Shown one piece after another: positions 45,787 through 58,498 of a stretch of DNA of 64,000 bases. The notes below the pieces were generated by a model that worked only from the letters and a program-made list of their open reading frames with translations, was not told the origin of the DNA and did not search any database. The position numbers and the translations under genes were made by a program. The DNA comes from Takakia lepidozioides (taxonomy: Eukaryota > Streptophyta > Takakiopsida > Takakiales > Takakiaceae), in NCBI GenBank assembly GCA_030704615.1, contig CM060733.1, positions 63,798,001 through 63,862,000 on the forward strand. Reading direction: 5' to 3'. Each line of letters begins with the position of its first letter. Position 1 is the first letter of the stretch.

Positions 45787-46538
45787 AATTTTGTTTGCCC
45801 GGGCGTAGACATTGCTGGCAGTGAGAAGAAGGCAGGAAAGCAGTTCGGTGTTCCTAGCGTGCATGCGGAGACATCGTGTCGAAGTTAGGCTCAGACTTTT
45901 ATCATGGCTGGAATTTGTTGATAGTGTTCCAGCACTTATTCTCTGGGATTCTATTCTATTTTGTGGAGCTTGAATCCCAAATGGTATTTCTTTCACTACA
46001 CTAGTGGTATGTGTTCCTCTAGTCATGTTCCTAATCACTTGCACATCACTGTAATAGTGGTATAATATAAAACTGTGGGAGTAGCCAAATGCACACAATT
46101 GCCTCCATTACCACTCCTATAGTGGTATAAATAATCATCTATATATTATTGTGTTAGTGGTATGAATTCCTCCAGTGGTATTCCAAATCACTTACACACC
46201 ACTCTGTTAGTAATAATTCCAATCCATAGTTCCCACTTAGAGAGACACCACGGATGACTCAAACAGCTTACATACCACTCTGTGGGTAATCATTCCAATG
46301 ACCTGCTGAGAGACGTCATCCACTCACATAACCACGCTATGAGTGATATTGTATATTCTCAGTTTTCATAGAACGACTCTGTAAGTCATTTCGTGATCAC
46401 TGAACAAGTGGTTTTGGAAGTCATTGAATTTTTCACTCCATCCATTTCGTAGCACCGACACAGGACACGTGTCCATGCTGAGAGTGTCGCCACGTGTCGA
46501 CATAATCTCCAATATCATCCACGGACCACCGGCTTACA
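45787..46538. other. Non-coding, with degenerate AGTGGTAT and CACTCTGTTAGT repeats
   Basis: No gene. 45990-46420 contains loosely repeated motifs such as TAGTGGTAT, CACTTACACACCACTCTG and relatives at 40-70 bp spacing. Confidence 0.5.
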
Positions 46539-48132
46539 TGTCGCGCACCTCACTTCGGTAAGCTCCCCTTCACGTCATAGTTACTCGCAATGATGCGCAC
46601 GCCTAACTCCCAAACTGGCCGCCGGGCCAACTCGGAGCTTCGGCTGCTCACCGGGACATAACGGTCCCCTTTTGCTCCTCCACAAGACCCTCGCTCACTT
46701 TGGTCCTAGTGCAAATTCCCTTTGGTTGTTGGCAGTCCGGAACAGCTCCCCACACCTTGGTCACTTTCCGACTCGCATCATGTTTACTCACTAGTTTTTG
46801 GTTACCAACGGGCTTGCACCGCTCTCGGGGTTACTACTCCCTATATATACTTCTGTGATTGTCCGCGGGGGTTTCGCAAACAACACAGTCATTTTATGGC
46901 GAACCATCACGAAGACCCTTGACTCCCGGTGATGAGTCGCGGTGAGTCTTGGCCCACCCACCATGGCCCCAATGGACAGTGATGAGTCCCAAGACTCCCA
47001 CGACTCCCACCACAAGGTCTCCGCCCCATGGTGAGTCCTATGCCACCCCCACTAAGACCCACTAAGCTACCACCACCCCTCGTGGAACCACCCCCACCGC
47101 AACCCGGTGTGCGGGGCTCCACCTAGTGAGCGCCTTCGCCTCCTTGAGTGCCTTGGGCACTCAAGGGTGCTTCAGCCCCCGTACCTATTGTTGCCACTGC
47201 CCCCACCACAGGGGCAGCCCCTCCTGTGTCCCGACCCCCTGCCCTCAAGGCAAAGGGCCGCGACACACACCCCTACCAACAGGGAGTCGATGTCTTCATC
47301 AACTTGTCTATTTTGTAGAAACGAACATCCAAGTTGTGGCGTCCCACATCAAGGAGTTTGTTTCCGTACCATGGCGTCCCATGGCAAAGAACCAAACCCC
47401 CACTTGACTCTACTCTCCACTAGCTAGTTCGGCCGACTTCCTCTAAGTCCCGGCCAAGGGTGGAGCCTCTCAAGCTCCACCTAGTGCACTCTTCTTGGCC
47501 CACTTCAAGGCCAAGGAACGGTCCTCCCCAAGGATCGAATCGCCTTACTGCAACAACATTGTTTGCGACCGCTCATGATGCCGCTTTTGGCATCACCTTG
47601 AGCAAGGGTTCACCTTGAACCTTTTTTGACTAGGAAGATAACCTTGAACCAACCGTGCGCCCCAATCACTACAATTGGGTCCGCCTTGGAATGCTGGCCT
47701 GAGGTACGAGAACACGCCGAAGCCACACTACGACTTCGTCCCGAGGTTACTCGATTATAGTACGTGAACGGAAGCACGTAGCTTCCGCGTTAGCCCGCAC
47801 TACAAGACAACCCCCTCGGTAGCGTAGTTATAGTACGCGCACGAGCCTGGTGCGCACTAGCACGTGAACTCCCAAAGAAGGCGCAAGTTTCCTTGCCCCT
47901 TGGATGGGAGTCACCCGATTTCGACACTACGCAAACACACAATTAATCCAATTTACCTCTCCCACTTTTGTAAGCTAGCATGCATTCTACACACTAGCCA
48001 ACCATACCATGCATCACCATTCCAAACAGAATATGAAGCACAACATTTGGAAACCATTTCATTTATAAACAAAATTTGTACAACACAAGTTTTTGCAATC
48101 GGATTCCTGAGCTAGCTAAGCCGGACTAAGCA
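46539..48132 (-). repeat. 3' LTR of the minus-strand chromovirus (1594 bp)
   Basis: TG..CA ends, matching the LTR at 2150-3750 in full length. The TATA box reads on the minus strand at 46841-46850. Confidence 0.9.
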
Positions 48133-48177
48133 TGTATTTCCTCCCCCACGATCCAAGGTTGATGTCCCCATCAATGC

Positions 48178-51100
48178 TTCTTCCGCTTCTAAGGTCGCCC
48201 TTCGAAAGCTGCAACCGCCTCGGATGCGTTTCCCATTTCTGAGGCACGCACCCAAGTTGTCTCCACTTGATGATAGCTCTTCTATTTCACGAGATACTCC
48301 GTTTCTCGATTCGTGAGCCTCCTTGACTTAAGCACTGCCTTCACCTCGTACTCAGGTTCATTTTCATGATCCAACAGCACAGGTGGCGGACGCAACACTT
48401 GATGCCGATTCGGACGCGCTTCATCTTTGAAGTAAGGCTTCAAAAGGGAAATGTGGAATACCGGATGCACCTTGCTGTTTGCCGGCACCTCCAATTCATA
48501 CATATCCTCATTCATAACCTTCCGGATGCAAAAGGGCCCCGCATACGGAGGTACGAACTTTGGACTCACTTCCGGAGGTAGTCGAAAATTCTTGATGTTC
48601 AACCAGACCTCCGTGCCTACCTCAAACTTATCTTCCCTTTGCTTCCGATTCGCTTGCCGTTCGCACCGTTTCCTAGCTTTGGTAATGTTGTATTTTGCGA
48701 GCTCCAACAAACGCTCGCGTTCTTCCAGCACCGCTGCTGTTGCCGGTTCCACAACGTCCTGGGCGGCCCAACTTGTCGGCACCAGAGGTGCTTTTCCATA
48801 GACCAATACGAAAGGGGAAACTCCCGTTGCGGAGTGTTTTGTGTTATTATAACAGAAGTGTGCCACATCCAAGTGCTCCACCCAGTCCGACTGGTCTATC
48901 GACACATAATTCCGCAAGATCTGCTTCACCACGGAATTCACTCTTTTTGTTTGGCTGTCCGTTGTAGGTCGGAAGGCCGTGCTCATCTTGAGCCTCGTCC
49001 CCATCTTCTTCCAAAGTGCCCTCCAAAATTTACTTGTAAACTTTGGATCGCGGTCCGAGACAATATCCTTCGAGAGTCCATGATGCAAAACGTGGGTGAA
49101 GTAAAGTCGCCCCGTCTCCTGCACTGTTGCCGTCTCCTTGGTGGGAATGAAATGGCCCATTTTACTGAACCTATCCACCACCACCATATTGCATCGAATC
49201 CTTTTGACAGCGGCAAAGCAGTCATGAAATCCATCGAGACACTTTCCCAAGACCCCTCTGGAATCGGCAAGGATTGTAATAGCCCCGCTTGCTTTTTGTA
49301 CTCACTCCGGTTTTGTTGGCATGTGGTGCATGTCTTGACATACTCCTCGGCCTCCTCCCTCAGTTTGGGCGAGAAATACTCTTTCTTCAAGAGTGCCGCT
49401 GTGCGCTTGGTTCCGCCGTGGCCCGCAAGCGGGCCATCATGGCATTCTCTCAAGAGACTATCTCTGATCCCTCCCTTCGGCACGTAGAGACGCTTTTGCT
49501 TGTACCGGAGCAGTCCATTGTGCAAGTGGAACTGCGATTTAACCCCCAACCTCAAGTCCTGGAGGAGGCAGACGCTTTAGGAAGTGCAGGGTTTCGACTG
49601 GTGGAGAGGACAGACGTTCCACGAAATCCAATTCCCCGCATCACGGACTTCGCCATCTCATCCTTCCGGTAAGCCTTCCGGATCTTCTTTTGGAGCGTCG
49701 TCTTGCCCCTGTACACCAAAATGAGCTGTTGTTTTCTGCTTAAAGCATCGGCCACCACATTGGCCCGTCCCGGTTTGTACCGGATATCCACGTCGAACGC
49801 TGCCAAAGTGTCTTGCCACCTAAGTTGTTTTGGGGACAACTTAGGCTGTGTGGCAAAATACTTCACCGTGACATTGTCCGTGAACACCTTCACCGGGTTG
49901 GAACCAACATAGTGGCGCCAAAACTCAAGGCAATGCACCACCGCCTTCATTTTTTTCTCGTGCGTAGGCCACCGTCGCTCCACTTCATTCAGTTTCTTAC
50001 TTTCGTAAGCCACTGGACGTCCATCCTGCATGAGTACACCCCCAATTGCGAAGTCCGACGCATCTGTATGGATCTCAAATGGACGGTCGAACTCCGGGAT
50101 TTTCAGGACTGGAGCTTCTGCCATCCGCTGCTTCAACTTGGAAAAAGCTTGGCCACAAAAGGTGTTCCATACCCATACCTTGGACTTACACAGCAGGTCT
50201 GACAGCGGCCCCGCGATCTTGGCAAAATTTCTCACATACCGATCGAAGGGGTCGTCGATCATTGGCAAAGGGTACCGATTTTTTATAGTCACCTTATTCA
50301 AAGCCCTGTAATCGACACACATCCGCAGCGTCCCATCCTTCTTGTCTGCGAATAGCACCGGGGCTCCGTAAGGTGACTTACTCGGCCGGATGTACCCATT
50401 TGACATTAGATCCTTGAGCTGGGCCTTCAGCTCGACCAACTCTCTGTGGCTCAACCGGTAGGACGCCTTGGCAGGCGGCTCCGATCCCGGTATCACCTCT
50501 ATCTTGTGGTCAACTCCTCTTCGCAGTGGCAAGCCGCTTGGTAAATCCTCTGGCATCACATCCTGGTATTTCTCCAGGATCCCCTTGATCCAATCTGGGC
50601 TAGGCTCCCTATCGACTTCTCCTTCCACTTGTCTTAAGTAAAGCAAAAACTGGGGCTCGTGTGGCTCCTCCACTGCCCACTCATTTGCTGTCAGCAAGTT
50701 TATTCGCCCTCCCACTCGGTTGGGCGTTTCCGACACCCGTAAAACTTTGCCACCATTCCCACATGGTAGCGTGACTATTCTCTTGCGGCCATCTATGACC
50801 GCTCCGGATTTGCTCAGAAAGGTCATCCCCAAAATGAGATCCACTCCACCGATCTCGCAAATGGTGAAGTTCTCACGTCCTTCCCAACTCCCGAGCTGAA
50901 GAGGGACATCGAACGCCAACCTCGTCGCCAGTTGTGGTTTTCCTTTGGCAGAACGCACTTCAATAGAGGCCCCCACATCACTTGTCGGGAGCCCCAACTT
51001 CCGTGCCGTTGCCGGTGTCATGAAGGAGTGCGACGCTCTTGTGTCCACCAACAACGACACGTTAGTTCCGGAAATTATCCCAGTCAGGAACATTAACTGA

Positions 51101-51240
51101 CTCCATTTACGCAAGGGGCCAGTCTCCTGATACAACTCACAAGAGTAGTTGCCTACCTTGCAAGTCTTGGCGACTACCGCCTCCACCAAGCGGTTGATGG
51201 AATCTTCGGACAGCTTCGTGGTCGCCCGAATCATGTTCAA
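48178..51240 (-). pseudogene. Chromovirus pol, minus copy: PR, RT remnant, RNase H, IN, chromodomain
   Basis: 51240-49552: protease with VDTRASHSF (usual D-[ST]-G is D-T-R), then RT N-terminal blocks through [10 protein letters not shown]. These join at about 50245 directly to RYVRNFAKI, so the RT palm with its YxDD block is deleted. RNase H follows (HTDAS, EKKMKAV, FTDN). A 79-bp foreign patch sits at 49559-49637. 48983-49555 contains a complete HHCC finger (H..H..CTTCQQ). A frameshift near 49190 leads to the integrase core (48282-49250), where the catalytic E is replaced (SQTKRVN instead of GQTERVN). The chromodomain stops early after EYLVK at 48282. Confidence 0.92.
49559..49637 (+). mobile_element. 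79-bp patch of MULE transposase-like coding sequence inside pol
   Basis: Absent from element A, where CAAGTC is followed by TCGCATCACGG. On the plus strand the patch reads [19 protein letters not shown]. This matches MULE copy 2 exon 2 (EADALSAAGFRMVQRTDV, about 43178-43232) at 14 of 18 positions, and family 2 (EEVDELTKVGFRLVQRE) less well. DNA differences show it came from a related, not identical, MULE. Confidence 0.85.
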
Positions 51241-51242
51241 TT

Positions 51243-52330
51243 GTCAGGGTTTCGCGCACTTCTTGGCCATGTGCCCGGGCTCCCCACAATTAAAGCACAC
51301 TCCATCAAAGGTCGCCTTCTGTCCACCATAAGCCGCCGCACCTGATTTTCCTTTCGGAGCACCGAGTGCCGCTTTGACGTGTGAAGGCCCTCCCTTCGAT
51401 TTCCATGTGCCATTGTCGCCGAGTGGCCTATCCCACTTCTTTTCCGGTCAGAAGGAGTCACCCTCCCGCCGGGCCTTCTTGTGGTTCAGCTCCGCATGGC
51501 CTTGTCTTTCACCCCTAGGGACATCCGAGAAACATTCAGCCCTTTCAATTGCCTCGTTCAAAGTCTTAGGTGGCTTCTCCTCCAACTTCCACCTGACCCA
51601 TGGGCCAGTCCCGCCACAAAGTTGAAGACCATTTGTGGTTCCGCCATATCTGCGATTTTGAACAACAGCACATTGAAAGCCTGAACATATCCCCGAATGT
51701 CATCCGTTTGCTTCAAATTCCTCATCTTGTCCCGGGCGAGTCAAGATGCGTTGAGGGGCACAAACTGTCTTTTCATAAGTTCCTTGAACCCACTCCAGCT
51801 CAAGGTTTTTGGGTTTGGACCTTGGTCATGAAGGCGTTTCTGCCACCATTGTTGAGCATAGCCCCTCAAATAGGTGGGAGCCACTTCCACCCGATCCTCG
51901 TCACTCAACTTGGCCGCCCGGAAGTACTGCTCCAGCTCCAAGAGCCAGGTGATGAGTGCCTTCCGATTTCGGACGCCCTCAAAAGTGTCGGGTTCCTTAG
52001 GCTTCACCTTAAACTTTGCCTTAGTGGAAGTGGCATTAGCCACCCTCATCACGTCTTTCAACGTCCCGCCAAACTGCGCCAACAACCCTTCCCAAAAGGC
52101 TGCTGGCATGGGATGCATCTGTTGGTCTGGCGGAGCCTCTGGTAAGTCCTCGGGCTCCGACTCCCCAAATTCTTCCCGTTCTTGAGCGGCCTCGCTTTCA
52201 GAAGCATAAATCGCCTCTTCCAATTGCCGCTTTGGTGACACGTCGCCCCCACTGGGCTCACCAGGATCATCATCTTTCGGGCCGTTCCGCTTTCGCTTTG
52301 TCTTGCCCGACCCTATATTGAGGCCGATCT
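51243..52330 (-). pseudogene. Chromovirus gag, minus copy
   Basis: 51741-52241 encodes the capsid-type segment (ALITWLLELEQYFRAAKL, YLRGYAQQWWQKRL, FKELMKRQFVPLNAS), then a TGA. Beyond it the frame continues (DDIRGYVQAFN). The CCHC knuckle CFNCGEPGHMAKKC lies at about 51256-51297, followed by TGA before the protease. No in-frame ATG remains at the start; the frame is open upstream to near the primer-binding site. Confidence 0.85.
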
Positions 52331-52356
52331 CAAGGACGATCGCATACTGAACTCTA

Positions 52357-52369
52357 GGCTCTGATATTA
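52357..52369 (-). other. Primer-binding site, minus chromovirus
   Basis: On the minus strand TAATATCAGAGCC directly follows the LTR. It matches the initiator-Met-tRNA complement TGGTATCAGAGCC with two mismatches. Confidence 0.75.
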
Positions 52370-52371
52370 AG

Positions 52372-53045
52372 TATCGCGCACCTCACTTCGGTAAGCTCCC
52401 CTTCACGTCATAGTTACTCGCGTTGATGCGCGCGCCTAACTCCCAAACTGGCCGCCGGGCCAACTCAGAGCTTCGGCTGCTCACCGGGACATAACGGTCC
52501 CCTTTTGCTCCTCCACAAGATCCTCGCTCACTTTGGGCCTAGTGGAAATTCCTTTTGGTTGTTGGCAGTCCGGAATAGCTCCCCACACCTTGGTCGCTTT
52601 TCGGCTCGCATGCTTACTCACTAGTTTTTGGTTACCAACGGGCTTGCACCGTTCTCGGGGTTACTACTCCCTATATATACTTTTGTGACTGTCCGCAGGG
52701 GTTTCACAAACAACACCGTCCTTTTATGGCGAACCATCACGAAGACCCTGGACTCCAGTGATGAGTCGCGGTGAGTCTTGGCCCACCCACCACGGCCCCA
52801 ATGGACCGTGATGAGTCCCAAGACTCCCCACGACTCCCACCACAAGATCTCCGCCCCATGGTGAATCCTATGCCACCCCCACTAAGACCCACTAAGCTAC
52901 CACCACCCCTCGTGGAACCACCCCCACCGCAACCCGGTGTGTGGGGCTCCATCTAGTGAGCGCCTTCGCCTCCTTGAGTGCCTTGGGCACTCAAGGGTGC
53001 TTCAGCCCCCGTACCTATTGTTGCCACTGCCCCCTTCACAGGGCA
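52372..53045 (-). repeat. 5' LTR of the minus chromovirus, truncated
   Basis: Homologous to the first ~670 bp of 46539-48132. The outer CA end is mutated to TA. Homology ends abruptly near 53045. Confidence 0.88.
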
Positions 53046-53230
53046 ATTCGGCGCAGAACTATCTGGTAACCTGTTCTGTTTCACTTATGTGCCAGCCAAT
53101 TCATGTTGAATTTTGTATATAGGCCATAATACTCCGACTAGCCTGATATGTATGTTCACTGAAGCGCACCAGATGATGTGCTTTGTCTCTCAACCTTTCC
53201 TCATTTTTAACGCAACTCTGTGTCCGCAGG

Positions 53231-54370
53231 GAATGAGTCTACATGAGGACATCGAAATGCCAACGACAAACATGTCGGAGGCTGTTCACTCAAGCTGGAG
53301 AATTACAACCAGGAACGGTTATTCTGACCGTTGGCGACGATATCGTCAAGGCGGTCTTACAGAATAGCGCTTACAAGAGTTTCCTCAGCGGGAGGACACG
53401 GGGTGCCGGTCCTTCCCGGACTTTCTACGGGCAGCTGACCGATCCAAAGATCCAGTCAAACTGGCGGAGGCAATGAAAACTTTTGTCCAGGGCACCCCGC
53501 TTCCTATTCGCCAGGATGGGTTGGAAGGGGAGAAGAGGACAAGGAAAGTGAAACAGTGCCTGAACGACAATGAGGTTGACCTAGCAGCCGAGGCAGAAAT
53601 GACGGCATGGCGATCTGATTTCAACCTCCGTATGACAGACGGCAGGGGACCTAGAATGCCTCCAGGGGCACCTGCAGGGGTACACAATGACGTCATTTCT
53701 CGTCCCCATCAGAATGGAAAAGCTGTCGTTGAGGTGCACCTTCCATCGGAGGGACTGTTCCACATTGCACGAACTGGACCCACTGCTTGGTGCCAATGCC
53801 AGGCCATTCATCGTGACACAAAACTCCCTTGCAAGAAGGAGATCCGGAGGCCAGGTTCCAGATGTGGTTCTCCAGCACCATGTTTCCTTGGTAGATTTCA
53901 TCCCTCTGCACTTGTAAAACCGAAGGTTCTTGTCATCTGGTTCTGTGCATCCGATAGATTCCGGTGCGTGCATGGTAACACGCCGACCTCTGTGAAGGAC
54001 CGACCTGACCCACCGGTTGTGTGGCCAGTGAAACAGGGCATGGATCTGAACCAGGAAGAGGTGGATGAATTAACCAAGGTAGGTTTCCGCCTCGTCCAAA
54101 GAGAGGAGCTGGCCAGTGTTCCAGACCTCAATGCCCGTGGGAGCAGTTCCGCGCGGAACTCCGCACCCTTGGAGAATGACATCTGCGGTGACAAGTATCC
54201 TACTAGCAGGCGGGGAAAACGGTACAAGCAGAAGAAGCCAACCACCAAGAACTATACCCGTATTGGAACAGCGCATTGTGGACCGGGTGCGAAGTTTTAA
54301 GGATGTACCTGACGAGCCTCGTCGCGCGCCCAACCCCGGGGGGAAAATGCGATGTCGATCCGGGGCCTAG
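53231..54370 (+). pseudogene. MULE family 2 transposase, C-terminal half (part 1)
   Basis: Begins after an acceptor-like CCGCAG with GMSLHEDIEMPTTNMSEAVHSSW, the counterpart of EMCLDSDTDMPTTNMAESMHSSW in copy 2. It continues through several frameshifts: AVLQNSAYKSFLSG, then 53473-54300 with PCFLGRFHP and LNQEEVDELTKVGFRLVQRE. A final shift to 54370 gives VLEQRIVDRV. Same architecture as the first family, but clearly diverged. Confidence 0.78.
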
Positions 54371-55261
54371 AGTCCAGCGACGAGGTGGGTTGGGCTCAAG
54401 AACCACCCACCCGTGAGATGTTTGCTAAGCTTGGCGGAGGGTCAGCGGTCGATGGAGGGAATTCCTCCCACTATCCTAAACTACCAGCAAACGTAGGTTC
54501 CAACTCCTACGCTCGCGGGGCAAAATTCGTTCGTGTCTTCTACGGAATCTACTCCTAGTTAATTGCTTTCCAAGACTTCTTTATTAGCATTCACACGGCT
54601 TCACCCCGGAGCTATCGGTGTCCCCGAAAGATCTTCGCCTAGAATGACTGCTACCGGAAGCGTTAAGGACAAGCCGCTTAGGTCTGGGTTGCTTCACCAA
54701 CACGCTTCTCCGGATCGAACGTGTGTGCAAAGGGGCCGCCTACGTTCCCGCTATCCAGAGGGGAGAGCATATCCTAGGCTAGCAAAAAAACAACTCTTCA
54801 CCTGGACAATATCTCACTTTCCTACTAGTTTTTAGGACTCCTGGCCATTTTCTAGCAATAGAATTCAATAGAGAATATGAGAAAAATACTATCCTAGGCA
54901 AGCTCTTGTACTTAGGAAATAGAAATAAGAATCCTAGATTTAATTACTTCTATCCCTATTTTCTGGTAATTTTCTAAGCAGAAAACCCCCTTCAAAATTA
55001 ATTACTTAGGCTGGAAATTCACTAATTCTAGAAAAATAGGCATTAGGTAGGAATTCATCTAAGCTTTCCAATGACCCATGGCTTGGCCTCTAGATAATTC
55101 TCTAACCCCCTCTCATTGCCCAAAAACCATTCTCATGATGTGGGGACCATAAGGAATTGGCCCTATAGGTCCAAACAACCCCCTATTCCCTTAATTCATA
55201 GCCCCCTAGCCTCTAGGTCCTAGGTTCAAATCCCACTAGAGCTAAAATGGCTTTTCAAGCA

Positions 55262-55370
55262 GCGGATGAAAAACTGTTTTTTCATCCATTGTTCATCCCT
55301 ACAAACGGATGAAAAACTGCATTCCTCATCCTGCCTTCATCCACCATCCATCCATCCTGTGGATGAAATA
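55262..55370. repeat. GGATGAAAAACTG repeats
   Basis: Two copies of GGATGAAAAACTG plus variants, alternating with inverted TTCATCC motifs, so the stretch can fold into hairpins. Confidence 0.65.
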
Positions 55371-55819
55371 TTGTTTATCTCATCTGCCCCTCATCCATCC
55401 ATGGCTAACCATCCACTATTCCCCTTTCCTAAAAAAACGCTTCTCACATATCAATAATATATTTTGGTGGGTCCACTGTTGGTTCTTCCACCTTCCTAAA
55501 GTGCATTTTAAGGCTGGGTGCAAACGGAAATGACTCCCTCTCCCACTCCAAACCCCCTTCTACCCCTCCCAAAAGCTTTGTACTTCTCGTCCGCTTTTCG
55601 TAAGCAAGGTGTCTCGGTGTGAGCCAAGCGGTCGATTCCCCATTTGATCACCTATGACATACCAAAACGAAGGCCTCGAAGACCTCCACCCTCCATTCTA
55701 ATTTCCGCCCCAACCGCTAAGGAGACGACATATCAAAACTCCCTCAATCGACCAAGACAAGAACCATTCAAAAAGTATTTTCCTGCCTAAGACCCCCCTT
55801 AAGCTATTATCCGTTGGTC

Positions 55820-55935
55820 CGTCCATCCCTTTTACCCGCTGGTCGCAGACCCGTGCAGGGCCACATGGCGAGGCGCAGTAGGGCGAGGCGACGGACCGCT
55901 GGTCGCGACCGCGCGGGTAAAGCGACGGACCGCTG
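55820..55935. repeat. GC-rich repeats of GACGGACCGCTGG
   Basis: GACGGACCGCTGG occurs twice, with related GACCGCTGGTCGC-type units, in a locally GC-rich island. Confidence 0.6.
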
Positions 55936-57198
55936 GGTAAAGTCAGGAAGAACTTAAGTGGCAAGCACGGCCTACCCCCCTTGCATGGCTGCTGTCGAGC
56001 AGCTTGGGGGCTGGGGTGGTCAATGCCTCGAGGTACGCGGGGCCTGCAGCCTGCTTCAAATCAATAGCGAGCCCCTGGCTATTGCCATGGTATCCCCTTT
56101 ATGGCGCCTCATTTTTGGGAAACCCATCATGAATCCATGGCCTTTTTGCCTTCACCTAAAAAAAACAAGAAAATAAAACAAAGCTAACCCCAAAGGGACT
56201 AGCCTAACTTTCCCAAGGGTTAGCTGTGGTCCTCCATGACTTAACCAAGCTAGGGAGGCCATATTAGATCAGATTTTTGACCTGTAAATTAGTTATGCAT
56301 GAAAAATAAAATTCCAACGACAAAATATACTTTTAAAAAAACATCAAAACTTTGCTAGCTCTTCCACCTTGCTTCACTCACTTGCTTCAAATGAAATGAA
56401 ATAAAAACAAAAAGAAGGTTTTCCACCAAGCTTCATGCAAGCATCTACCCAAATGTTAGTGGGTTAGCTTCCCTCGCATGCTTAGTTAGCTTCACACATG
56501 AAAATAAGGCCTAGTGGCCAACAAAAGAGAACCCACACCCCACTTGGAGATCCCATTGCATGGTTAGCTCTCTAGGGTTAGATTTTCCACTCATAAGACA
56601 AAACAACAAAACATCAGACAAAAAAGACAACTCCTTGGGCCTCTTGGCCACTAAGGAGGGTTAATCTCCTTCTTTCCCAAGCTCTCACTACTCCTTTGTT
56701 AGTAGGACCAAGCTAGGGTTAGTACAAAGGTCTCCAACAACAATGGACAAACCAAAATACAAATGCAAACAAAAATGGACAAAGGGCTAAGAACTTTCTC
56801 TCCACTCAAAGTTGCTTCACTTGGCTAAGTGGGCTACCAAAACTAGATGGAAGGGGTAGTGATCACCTCTCGTATGGGGTTTGTTGCTCCTACCTCCTCT
56901 TCACACTCGAAGGGCTCACCACACTCTCAAACACACACACTTTGCTTTTTGGGGAAGTTTCTCTCATTCTCCAAGCTTGCCTAAAACAACTAGGCTAAGC
57001 TCTAAGCCAACAAGCAAACTAGGACTTCATAAAAGCTAGTTGCATAAGGCAAAGCAAGCTTCTCAAGCTAGCTCTCTAAGCAACTAACAAGCAAAAAAAC
57101 AAGAGTGAAGTGGTGAGCAAGCTCACCTCCTAATCTACTTATACTAGAATTTTTTTTAAAAAAAAATGATGACATCCAAAATCCTTAGATGGAAAAGG

Positions 57199-57223
57199 CT
57201 ATCAACCACTTTTTGGTTGATAG
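57199..57223. repeat. 10-bp inverted repeat (hairpin)
   Basis: CTATCAACCA and TGGTTGATAG separated by CTTTT. Confidence 0.7.
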
Positions 57224-58294
57224 GTGGCACATTTCATTCAACCAGCTGGTTGGGGGTAGTGCTAGATATTTGTGGCCCGAAAATCCCATTTTTTGTGGCC
57301 ACGAGCGCCCGAAAATCTCAAAAATAGTGAATTAATGATAACTTCATCCAAAAATCTTGAAACTTGGCCACAAATGCCCTTGTGGTATTCTTGAAACACC
57401 CACAAACTTCAGGTCCATGTGGTTTCACCATCCACCATCAAAAATCAACAAGCGCCAAAACGCCGTGAAAACACTATTTTCGACGCGTAGCGTATTTTTG
57501 GGAACAGATCAATGCTTGGGGCTGAAATTCCTTCCACATCATCTTGTCTCACTTTTAACCACACATTAAAAATCCCTCCCCAAACAGCACTCGATTCCGG
57601 CTTCGTCCTGTTCGCTGAAGGTACTTAACACAGCAAAATCCCAGTCGGCCACTACCGCTAGATAAAACCTCTTTAGGATTTTTTGTAGTAGACCAAGACT
57701 CCTCGAAAGCTCCTTGAATTGAATTCACACTAAAAAGTGGAAATTCCCTTCTGGGAAAAAAAAATCATTGCCGGCAGTTTGTTGTTTGTCGCGCTGCAGT
57801 GTCTGTTTTGCATGAATGAACTAAAACACAGGGGAACCCATGCTTGATCCCTGTCACTGACATATCTGGGCATGAAAATGAAATTGTATCATGAGCATGT
57901 GTACCCCACGCCTCCAACGTCCTCATGAAATTGCATTGGAGCAACGTGAAAATTTTCTACCTGACATTTGCGAGACCGTTGTCAATCATGTCGTTGAAAA
58001 TATAACCCAGTGGGTAGTTTGTCGTTGAGGTCAAGCTCTCCTAACTTGCCTCTGCTTGAATAGCGATCGGACATTGAGGTGAGGAACAGGCAGACCATTG
58101 TCTGCAGTCATTTAATCGGCCCCTAGATGTTCGAACGGACGACTGGAATCGCACGCCTTCAACTGCTGCTCCTTGCAGGTCCTAGTCGTATAAACTCCTG
58201 GGCGCTTTGGCTTCATGGACGTTGCAAATTCTTCCATTTGCGGGCCATACCAGTAGCTATGTTGATATGTCGTTGTCATAGAGGGTTCCATTCA

Positions 58295-58498
58295 GCATGA
58301 CACAGTTTATACAATGTCACCATTTCAGACATGCCGGAGTGTACTTGCGATGATTTTGGGACCATGAAGAAAGCCCGAGGCGAGTACACACCTTGCAAGC
58401 ATCTGTACTACATATTCATGCGGCGGCTCCAATGTGATGCAGACTGGTATATGATTCATCAGCCGACCCTCACTTCATCAGAGGTTGCACAGCTCTGA
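58295..58498 (+). pseudogene. MULE family 2 transposase, SWIM end (part 2)
   Basis: Frame YNVTISDMPECTCDDFGTMKK continues into PCKHLYYIFMRRL and stops at 58498. It has the SWIM C-x-C..C-x-H pattern and aligns with the C-terminus of MULE copy 2 (VEPTCNCTDFSLMEAKK..PCKHLYYIYLKRL). Confidence 0.85.

Larger units (their letters stand above)
46539..53045 (-). mobile_element. Ty3/gypsy chromovirus, second copy (minus), defective
   Basis: Same family as element A at 1-3750. From right to left: truncated 5' LTR (52372-53045), primer-binding site, gag, protease, RT remnant, RNase H, integrase, chromodomain remnant, 3' LTR (46539-48132). The right 5' LTR is cut after about 674 bp, where MULE family 2 sequence begins, so no target duplication can be read (left flank TTACA). 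Confidence 0.92.
54371..58290. other. ~3.9 kb non-coding insertion in MULE family 2
   Basis: AT-rich, no recognisable coding sequence, no clear LTR or terminal repeat. It contains small repeats at 55262-55370 and 55820-55930 and a hairpin at 57199-57223. It could be a non-autonomous element or rearranged host DNA. Confidence 0.5.
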
